A stretch of DNA of 10,774 nucleotides from CADAWZ01 sp045114665 (GTDB taxonomy: Bacteria; Vulcanimicrobiota; CADAWZ01): contig JBGUKW010000097.1 in assembly GCA_045114665.1 (NCBI GenBank), positions 1-10,774 of the forward strand, given 5' to 3'. How positions within the stretch are numbered: position 1 is the first letter of the stretch; every line of letters starts with the position of its first letter. Shown piece by piece: positions 6,496 through 10,774 of the stretch. Position numbers and translations under genes: made by a program. Below the pieces are notes generated by a model, which worked only from the letters and a program-made list of their open reading frames with translations, was not told the origin of the DNA and did no database searches.

Positions 6496-7026
6496 TTGAA
6501 GAATAAATTATATTTATTGTTTTGTCTATTTTTTCTATGTTTTACTTTTGGAGTATCAAAGGCAGAAGAAAATAATTCAATAGTATTTCTTTTTTTAGTT
6601 CCTTCTGAAAAAGTAAATATATCTATAGAATATGTAAAGATGTTTAATTCTTCCGAAGAAGAAATCGCAAGTTTTTACACAGCCGATCCTGATTCGAGTA
6701 AAAATTGTTCTTTTGTTGCTCCTCCTGTTGGTGGTCATTGGGGCGATGTTGTAGAAGTTGAAGGCATTAAATGCAGAAATATAAATGAGACAGCATCTGA
6801 AATGTCATATTCTTGCTTTGTTATAACGCTTCCTGAACCTATTAAGGAAGATATGTATTTTTCTGTAAAATATTTTGATTCTGAAGGTGAATTGATATCT
6901 GTCGGATATGTAAAAGGTTCAGAATTTATAAAACTTGGACAGATTTATCGTTCTGGAACAAATAAATGGGTTGAAGATATTTTTGAAATACCAGCAACAG
7001 CTATTAAAAAAGAGCAGAACTTATAA
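6496..7026 (+). CDS. Secreted protein of unknown function
   Basis: I do not recognise this protein. With the TTG at 6496 as start it has 176 residues. A TTG at 6478 is in frame, but the strong AAGGGGGGA (6481-6489) lies after it and six bases before 6496. The N-terminus MKNKLYLLFCLFFLCFTFGVSKA is a Sec signal peptide with likely cleavage after SKA (residue 23). The mature part of about 150 residues is predicted beta-rich, contains three cysteines (in KNCSF, IKCRN and SYSCF) and ends ATAIKKEQNL. There is no lipobox, membrane helix or catalytic signature. It sits 38 bases after the pilin-like gene in the same direction, so it is probably an envelope or periplasmic partner in the same operon. 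Confidence 0.7.
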   Translation: MKNKLYLLFCLFFLCFTFGVSKAEENNSIVFLFLVPSEKVNISIEYVKMFNSSEEEIASFYTADPDSSKNCSFVAPPVGGHWGDVVEVEGIKCRNINETASEMSYSCFVITLPEPIKEDMYFSVKYFDSEGELISVGYVKGSEFIKLGQIYRSGTNKWVEDIFEIPATAIKKEQNL

Positions 7027-7052
7027 AAAATATTTTTTGCCTTAGATTTTCT

Positions 7053-7517
7053 TTGAGTAAAATGAGTAAATTAGAAACAGCTATTGAAAATTTGAGAGAT
7101 AAACTTTGTGATAAATATTGTAAAATTTGTCCTGTAAATTGTTGTGCAGGAAGGTTAAATATTTCTTTTAGGGAGAATATCAATTTTAGAGGAATTCCTG
7201 TTTTAAAAAATAGGTGGCAGTTACCTCCTAAAAATGGTGTATATATAACGGACAGGCGATTTTTATTTTTTGGAAAATGTTATTTAGTTGGTCGTTGTCC
7301 TTATCTTTCTGATGAAGGAGTTTGTGGAATTCATGAAAAAACAGATCGACCAGATGACTGTGTAAAATATCCACTATATATATCGAGGGATTTTCCTTTT
7401 TTTTCTCCTAAAATAAAAGCTGAAAAATCTTGTTTTATTTTTGGAAAAGGAAGTAATTGCAGGAAAGTTATAGAACTTGGGCAGAAATTTAATACTGAAG
7501 TTCTTTTTGTTGAATAA
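7053..7517 (+). CDS. YkgJ-type cysteine-cluster protein
   Basis: A 154-residue cytoplasmic protein of the YkgJ (UPF0153, putative zinc- or iron-chelating) type. Numbered from the TTG at 7053, the first cluster is C19, C23, C26, C30-C31 (CxxxCxxCxxxCC). The second is C76, C82, C91 and C103 within CPYLSDEGVCGIHEKTDRPDDC, which fits the family pattern C-x(n)-G-x-C-x-I-[YH]-x(n)-RP-x-x-C. The biochemical role of the family is not established; metal or Fe-S binding is the usual proposal. The start is uncertain: neither TTG 7053 nor ATG 7062 has a good Shine-Dalgarno, and the choice changes only three residues. The I9-like gene follows after 12 bases. Confidence 0.78.
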   Translation: MSKMSKLETAIENLRDKLCDKYCKICPVNCCAGRLNISFRENINFRGIPVLKNRWQLPPKNGVYITDRRFLFFGKCYLVGRCPYLSDEGVCGIHEKTDRPDDCVKYPLYISRDFPFFSPKIKAEKSCFIFGKGSNCRKVIELGQKFNTEVLFVE

Positions 7518-7529
7518 GTTGGAGGCAGT

Positions 7530-7808
7530 ATGGATGAATATTCTTTAATGAAAGATAAAGTTGATCCAGATGTTATGAGATCTTCTAATGGAGATGATTA
7601 TACACCTTTAAAAGTTATCATACAGACTAAAGATGGATTACAGGATTCTGACAGAAGGCTTGTTGAAGCTGTTGGTGGAAAAGTAAAGGATGATCTTTAT
7701 ATTATAAATTCTTTTTCTGCAGATATTCCAGTTAAGGGATTGAAGAAACTTATTTTAAGTCCTCGAATTGTCAGAATTTTTAATGATGGAGTTGCAACTG
7801 CAAAGTAA
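7530..7808 (+). CDS. Stand-alone subtilisin propeptide / inhibitor I9-like protein
   Basis: 92 residues with GGAGG (7521-7525) four bases before the ATG. Residues 26-87 resemble the propeptide of subtilisin-like (S8) proteases: a first strand LKVIIQTKDG, a helix SDRRLVEAVGGKV, then DDLYIINSFSADIPVKGLKKLILSPRIVRIFNDG, matching the family pattern of an inner strand, a helix that counts positions, and a final 'prVxxVxxD' strand. In a protease this domain acts as folding chaperone and inhibitor. Here no catalytic domain follows: the frame ends and 377 non-coding bases come next. There is no signal peptide, so it is probably cytoplasmic, like fungal I9 inhibitors. Whether it inhibits a protease is inference. 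It could also be a truncated remnant, but the good ribosome site and closed reading frame argue against that. Confidence 0.62.
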   Translation: MDEYSLMKDKVDPDVMRSSNGDDYTPLKVIIQTKDGLQDSDRRLVEAVGGKVKDDLYIINSFSADIPVKGLKKLILSPRIVRIFNDGVATAK

Positions 7809-7833
7809 AGCACACAAAAGTAAAGCATACAAA
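7804..7833 (+). repeat. 15-bp tandem duplication across the stop codon
   Basis: AGTAAAGCACACAAA (7804-7818) is followed directly by AGTAAAGCATACAAA (7819-7833), identical at 14 of 15 bases. The first copy contains the TAA stop of the I9-like gene. It looks like a recent slippage or duplication event. The period is a multiple of three. Confidence 0.85.
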
Positions 7834-7898
7834 ATGGATTTTTTTTATATTTATGACGAAATGGCAAATTTTACTTTTGAGGTATAAAAGAGGGAAGG

Positions 7899-7944
7899 AC
7901 GGAAATTATTTAACTGCAAATTAATAACAAAAATTGATTTCCGT
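7899..7944. repeat. Inverted repeat with 8-bp perfect arms
   Basis: ACGGAAAT (7899-7906) and ATTTCCGT (7937-7944) are exact reverse complements separated by 30 bases. Inside the arms, TTATT and AATAA can pair in addition, giving a long irregular stem-loop. No T-run follows, so it is not a standard terminator. It could be a small mobile-element remnant, a structured leader or a chance AT-rich fold. Confidence 0.5.
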
Positions 7945-8012
7945 AACAATAAGAAGAATACAAATATAACAAGTTAAATTAACTCGTTTTGTTAGTTTAT
8001 AAAAAAGCACTT

Positions 8013-8050
8013 GAGATTGCCACGGTTGCACAGGCTCCCTCGCAATGACA
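8013..8050. repeat. Dispersed REP-like palindromic element
   Basis: The segment starts GAGATTGCCACGG and ends CTCGCAATGACA, with ATTGC (8016-8020) and GCAAT (8042-8046) as inverted arms. It is markedly richer in GC than its surroundings. The reverse strand reads TGTCATTGCGAGGGAGC and later GGCAATCTC, which I recognise as a form widely scattered in intergenic regions of several unrelated bacterial genomes. Only one copy is in this window, so its repeat status rests on that recognition. Confidence 0.55.
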
Positions 8051-8145
8051 TTTTTCCTAAATAGAGATTATTTTGGGTGGATTTTAAAATATTAATCAAC
8101 TAGCACAAGGCGTTAAATTAAAATTTTTATAATTAAAAAAGCATT

Positions 8146-8151
8146 TATAAT
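8146..8151 (+). promoter_or_regulatory. Possible -10 element of glyQS
   Basis: TATAAT lies 34 bases before the start codon of glyQS, at a usual distance. No good -35 hexamer is found 16-18 bases upstream, so the call is weak in this AT-rich setting. Confidence 0.3.
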
Positions 8152-8185
8152 TTAAGTGTAGATTAGACGGAAGAAGGAGAAAAAC

Positions 8186-9523
8186 ATGAGTGATAGTAAG
8201 GCCGAGAAGGCTCTAGGTGGAGTAATGGACAAAGTTGTATCTTTGGCAAAACGCAGAGGTTTTATTTTTCAAAGTTCAGAAATATATGGTGGATTGAACA
8301 GTTGTTGGGATTATGGACCACTTGGAGTTCTTTTGAAGAACAATGTAAAAAAGGCTTGGTGGTTTGAAAATGTACAGACAAGACTTGACATGTGTGGTCT
8401 TGACGCTTCCATTTTAATGCATCCACAAGTTTGGCAGGCTTCTGGACATGTAAATTGTTTCCAAGACCCAATGGTCGATTGTAAAGTTTGCCACAAGAGA
8501 TTTAGAGGAGATGACATCAACTCAACAGTATGTCCAGAATGTGGCGGTGAATTGACAGAAGCAAGACAGTTTAACTTGATGTTCAAAACATTTATGGGAC
8601 CTGTTGAAGATGCTTCAGCTATCGTATATATGAGACCTGAGACAGCACAGGGAATTTTTGTCAATTTCAAAAATGTTTTAACAGCAATGAGAAAGAAATT
8701 GCCTTTCGGTATAGCTCAAATTGGAAAATCTTTCAGAAATGAGATTACACCTGGTAAGTTTACTTTCAGAACTCGTGAATTTGAACAGATGGAAATTGAG
8801 TATTTCTGCCGTCCAGAAGAAGCTGATAAACATTTTGATTATTGGGTCGAAAGCAGATATGCTTGGTATATAAAACACGGTATCAAGAAGGAAAATTTGA
8901 GACTTAGAGCTCATGAAAAAGAAGAACTTGCACACTATGCAAGGGCTTGTAAAGATATTGAATACGCTTTCCCATGGGGTTGGTCAGAACTCGAAGGAAT
9001 CGCTTCAAGAGGTGATTATGATTTGACTTGTCATCAAAATTCATCAAAAGAGAATTTACAATATTTTGATGAAGAAAAGAATGAGCATTTCCTTCCTTAT
9101 GTTATCGAGCCATCAGCTGGTGCAGATAGAGCTACACTTGCTTTCCTTGCTGACGCTTATGATGAGGAAGAAGTTCCAAATGACAAAGGCAAAAAAGATG
9201 TAAGAGTTGTTCTCCACTTTGCAAAAGAGATAGCTCCTATAAAAGTTGCTGTTCTTCCACTTTCAAAGAAACAAAATTTGATGGATATCTGTGAAAAAAT
9301 TTATGCAGATGTTTCGAAAATTTGTTCTTGTGATTATGATGACAGAGGAAGTATTGGTAAACGCTATCGTCGTCAAGATGAAGTAGGTACTCTCTATTGT
9401 GTAACAGTTGATTTTGAAACACTCAATGACAATGCTGTAACTATTAGATATAGAGATACTATGAAACAAGATAGAATTTCTATTGACAAATTGCCAACTT
9501 GGGTCAGCGAAAATTTAAAATAA
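8186..9523 (+). CDS. glyQS: Glycyl-tRNA synthetase, single-chain (alpha2) type
   Basis: Class II synthetase charging tRNA-Gly in the cytoplasm. It is the single-polypeptide homodimeric form found in archaea, eukaryotes and part of the bacteria, not the tetrameric GlyQ/GlyS form. At 445 residues its length is normal. The N-terminal RRGFIFQSSEIYGGLNSCWDYGPLG (23-47) is the family signature. C99/C102 and C116/C119 form a zinc-binding-type pair of CxxC motifs. PETAQGIFVNF (151-161) and FRNEITPGKFTFRTREFEQMEIEYF (183-207) include motif 2, and EPSAGADRATLAFLADAY (308-325) is motif 3. The anticodon-binding domain starts near 350 (IKVAVLPLSKK). AAGGAG (8174-8179) is spaced six bases from the ATG. It is the sole gene between the repeat-bearing gap and a terminator, so probably monocistronic. 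Confidence 0.96.
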   Translation: MSDSKAEKALGGVMDKVVSLAKRRGFIFQSSEIYGGLNSCWDYGPLGVLLKNNVKKAWWFENVQTRLDMCGLDASILMHPQVWQASGHVNCFQDPMVDCKVCHKRFRGDDINSTVCPECGGELTEARQFNLMFKTFMGPVEDASAIVYMRPETAQGIFVNFKNVLTAMRKKLPFGIAQIGKSFRNEITPGKFTFRTREFEQMEIEYFCRPEEADKHFDYWVESRYAWYIKHGIKKENLRLRAHEKEELAHYARACKDIEYAFPWGWSELEGIASRGDYDLTCHQNSSKENLQYFDEEKNEHFLPYVIEPSAGADRATLAFLADAYDEEEVPNDKGKKDVRVVLHFAKEIAPIKVAVLPLSKKQNLMDICEKIYADVSKICSCDYDDRGSIGKRYRRQDEVGTLYCVTVDFETLNDNAVTIRYRDTMKQDRISIDKLPTWVSENLK

Positions 9524-9545
9524 TTTTTTTTTAGGTAGTAATTAT

Positions 9546-9593
9546 AAAAAGCCTCTTTTGATTATAATAATAACTAACATAAAGAGGCTTTTT
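9546..9593 (+). terminator. Intrinsic terminator after glyQS
   Basis: AAAAAGCCTCTTT (9546-9558) pairs with AAAGAGGCTTTTT (9581-9593), a 13-bp stem with a GCCTC core, a 22-base AT-rich loop and a run of T on the 3' side. The loop is long for a terminator, but the stem and T-tract are convincing. The A-run on the 5' side means it could also stop transcription from the other direction. Confidence 0.85.
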
Positions 9594-9656
9594 TTATTAA
9601 AAATAATTATAAATAAGCAGGATATTTGCCTTTGTAAAGTAGAAAAAATAAAGATT

Positions 9657-10541
9657 ATGAAGAATTTGAGTTTATCATTGAAAAAAAATAGATTTAATTT
9701 AGTTGTTGTATTTATTTCAACAATTTTATTTATGTTGCTTTTTTCAACAACAGCTGATTCAGCACCATTTGATGCTGGATTTGTTATGCCTGAAGTAAAA
9801 GTTGATATGGATGCTATGCAACACGATCCAGTCCCTATGACACTTCAGATGTTGTTATATCTTTCAATGTTGACTCTTATTCCTTATATGTTTGTCTCTT
9901 GTACTGCTTTTATACGAATTAGTATCATATTTTCATTCTTAAAAAGTAGTATGGGATTGTCAAAAGGTGTCCCAAAACAGGTATGGGTTGGAATAGCTAT
10001 GATGTTGACTTTCTTCATAATGGCACCTGTTGCTCAACAAGTTGAAAAAAATGCCTATGATCCATATATCCATAAACAGATATCATTTCAGCAGTTTGTC
10101 AGTCGTACTGGTAAATATGCAATGAAATTTATGCAAAACAATACCCGTAAAGCTGATTTGATACTTTTTATAAAATTGTCTGGAGTTACTCCTGATCCAC
10201 CTACTAAGGGAAAGGGAGAAATGATAAAAGTAAATGGCAAATATGTAAGAAAACCATCTGCTAAAACCCAAAAATTTCAAAATATGTTTCACAATCCTCC
10301 ATTTCAGGTGCTTTTGGCTGCATATATTTTAAGTGAGATGAAAACAGGATTTTGTGTAGGTTTTCTTATTTATCTTCCTTTCTTGTGTATAGATATGATA
10401 ACAGCTGCAACTTTAATGGCTATGGGTATGTTTATGTTATCACCTATGGGCTTTTCACTTCCTTGTAAAATGATGTGTTTTGTTATGATTGATGGCTTTA
10501 ATATTCTTGTGGAAGGTCTTATAAAAAGCTATAGATATTAA
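9657..10541 (+). CDS. fliP: FliP-family export-gate protein, divergent
   Basis: FliP/SctR subunit of the flagellar type III export gate, an inner-membrane protein that forms the pore with FliQ and FliR. The start chosen is ATG 9657, giving 294 residues. The frame is open back to 9558, but that would begin inside the terminator. Residues 1-36 are a signal peptide (FLFSTTADSA-type end), a known FliP trait. Family motifs are MLTLIPYMFVSCTAFIRISI (71-90), MMLTFFIMAP (115-124), NTRKADLILFI (162-172), AAYILSEMKTGFCVGFLIYLPF (221-242) and the closing MAMGMFMLSPMGFSLPCKM (255-272). E. coli FliP is about 245 residues; the excess is the signal peptide region plus a lysine-rich insertion near 177-212. 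The Shine-Dalgarno is weak. No other flagellar gene is recognised next to it. Confidence 0.9.
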   Translation: MKNLSLSLKKNRFNLVVVFISTILFMLLFSTTADSAPFDAGFVMPEVKVDMDAMQHDPVPMTLQMLLYLSMLTLIPYMFVSCTAFIRISIIFSFLKSSMGLSKGVPKQVWVGIAMMLTFFIMAPVAQQVEKNAYDPYIHKQISFQQFVSRTGKYAMKFMQNNTRKADLILFIKLSGVTPDPPTKGKGEMIKVNGKYVRKPSAKTQKFQNMFHNPPFQVLLAAYILSEMKTGFCVGFLIYLPFLCIDMITAATLMAMGMFMLSPMGFSLPCKMMCFVMIDGFNILVEGLIKSYRY

Positions 10542-10713
10542 ATTATTTTTTCCTGTATTTTAAATTGTGCTTTTGAAAATTTGAAATAATATTATAAAAA
10601 TATTAACACTTTCGTAACATATATAATATTTTTTTAACAAACGTATTATATTAAAAAATTTTTTTTATGTTATAATATTTTCAGAAAATCAAAATATATT
10701 TTGGAGGTTTGAC
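10542..10713. other. AT-rich intergenic region after fliP
   Basis: This gap of 172 bases is nearly all A and T. It has no GC-rich hairpin that would serve as a fliP terminator. Two TTAACA hexamers (10603-10608, 10634-10639) and TATAAT boxes (10622-10627, 10671-10676) occur, but none pairs at the standard spacing. Confidence 0.6.
10668..10676 (+). promoter_or_regulatory. Possible extended -10 promoter of the last gene
   Basis: TGTTATAAT joins an extended -10 TGn to a perfect TATAAT (10671-10676), 37 bases before the ATG at 10714. No suitable -35 stands at 16-18 bases upstream, which extended -10 promoters can tolerate. Confidence 0.4.
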
Positions 10714-10774
10714 ATGAAGGTATCAGATGCAGGTGTTGCTAGTTCATATAGTAGAGTTCACCAAACTCACGAAA
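10714..10774 (+). CDS. Start of an unidentified gene (partial)
   Basis: Twenty codons are visible before the window ends. GGAGG (10703-10707) is six bases upstream of the ATG, one of the best ribosome sites in the window, and an extended -10 lies further up. The N-terminus (MKVSDAGVASSYSRVHQTHE) has no signal peptide or membrane segment. It does not look like FliQ, the gene that most often follows fliP. No function can be given. Confidence 0.7.
   Translation, partial: MKVSDAGVASSYSRVHQTHE

Larger units (their letters stand above)
7809..8185. other. Non-coding region upstream of glyQS
   Basis: No reading frame with a plausible start and ribosome site is present on either strand. The region holds the second unit of the tandem repeat (to 7833), a long inverted repeat (7899-7944), a small palindrome GTTAA-A-TTAAC (7973-7983), a REP-like element (8013-8050), a -10-like TATAAT (8146-8151), and the glyQS Shine-Dalgarno AAGGAG (8174-8179). 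I see no clear intrinsic terminator for the preceding operon. Confidence 0.7.

Noticed and set aside
8311..8670. Minus-strand open frame of 119 codons inside glyQS
   Set aside because: It is the complement of a well-conserved synthetase gene, with no ribosome site or recognisable protein features.
9558..9656. N-terminal extension of fliP from an upstream ATG
   Set aside because: It would begin inside the terminator hairpin and add a Lys/Ile-rich stretch before a complete signal peptide. ATG 9657 gives a normal FliP N-terminus.
1..10774. tRNA genes, rRNA genes, CRISPR arrays or classical riboswitches
   Set aside because: I looked on both strands and found no cloverleaf, regularly spaced repeats, rRNA signature or recognisable T-box/riboswitch core, including upstream of aspS and glyQS.

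Overview
The window is AT-rich DNA with tightly packed genes, all called on the + strand. It suggests a Gram-negative-type (diderm) bacterium. Supporting this are a GT9 heptosyltransferase-like enzyme, a lipoprotein, a type IV pilin-like protein and a flagellar FliP. The phylum cannot be fixed from the sequence. Low-GC candidate lineages rich in pilin-like and PEGA proteins (Riflebacteria-like or Vampirovibrionia/Melainabacteria-like) would fit, but that is a guess. Several genes appear to start at TTG behind strong Shine-Dalgarno sequences.

Layout. (1) Positions 1-86 are the right end of an IS200/IS605-type transposon that enters from the left: the last codons of a probable tnpB, an omega-RNA-like hairpin, and the imperfect right-end palindrome with its GAAT guide and TCAA cleavage tetranucleotides. 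(2) Positions 252-3949 form one run of three genes: a GT2 glycosyltransferase, an overlapping GT9 glycosyltransferase, and aspS four bases further on. The two transferases probably build cell-surface glycan. (3) Positions 3957-4012 hold a strong sigma-70-type promoter flanked by two copies of a palindrome (TAACA-N2-TGTTA) exactly 41 bp apart, a likely operator pair. (4) Positions 4035-7808 carry six co-directional, closely spaced genes, mostly of unknown function: a lipoprotein with an extra C-terminal membrane helix, a single-pass membrane protein with three PEGA-like repeats and a duplicated acidic N-terminal motif, a divergent pilin-like protein, a secreted protein, a YkgJ-type cysteine-cluster protein, and a stand-alone protein resembling a subtilisin propeptide (inhibitor I9). 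This is the most original part of the window and may be an undescribed envelope-associated module. (5) Positions 7809-8185 are non-coding and hold a short tandem repeat, a long inverted repeat and a dispersed REP-like palindrome. (6) glyQS at 8186-9523 ends at a clear intrinsic terminator. (7) A divergent fliP stands alone at 9657-10541, followed by an AT-rich gap, a promoter-like site and the first 20 codons of an unidentified gene.

How the parts work together. The glycosyltransferases and the central module both act at the cell envelope. The two tRNA synthetases are housekeeping genes between accessory segments. The operator-flanked promoter suggests the central module is switched by a dedicated dimeric regulator whose gene is not in view.
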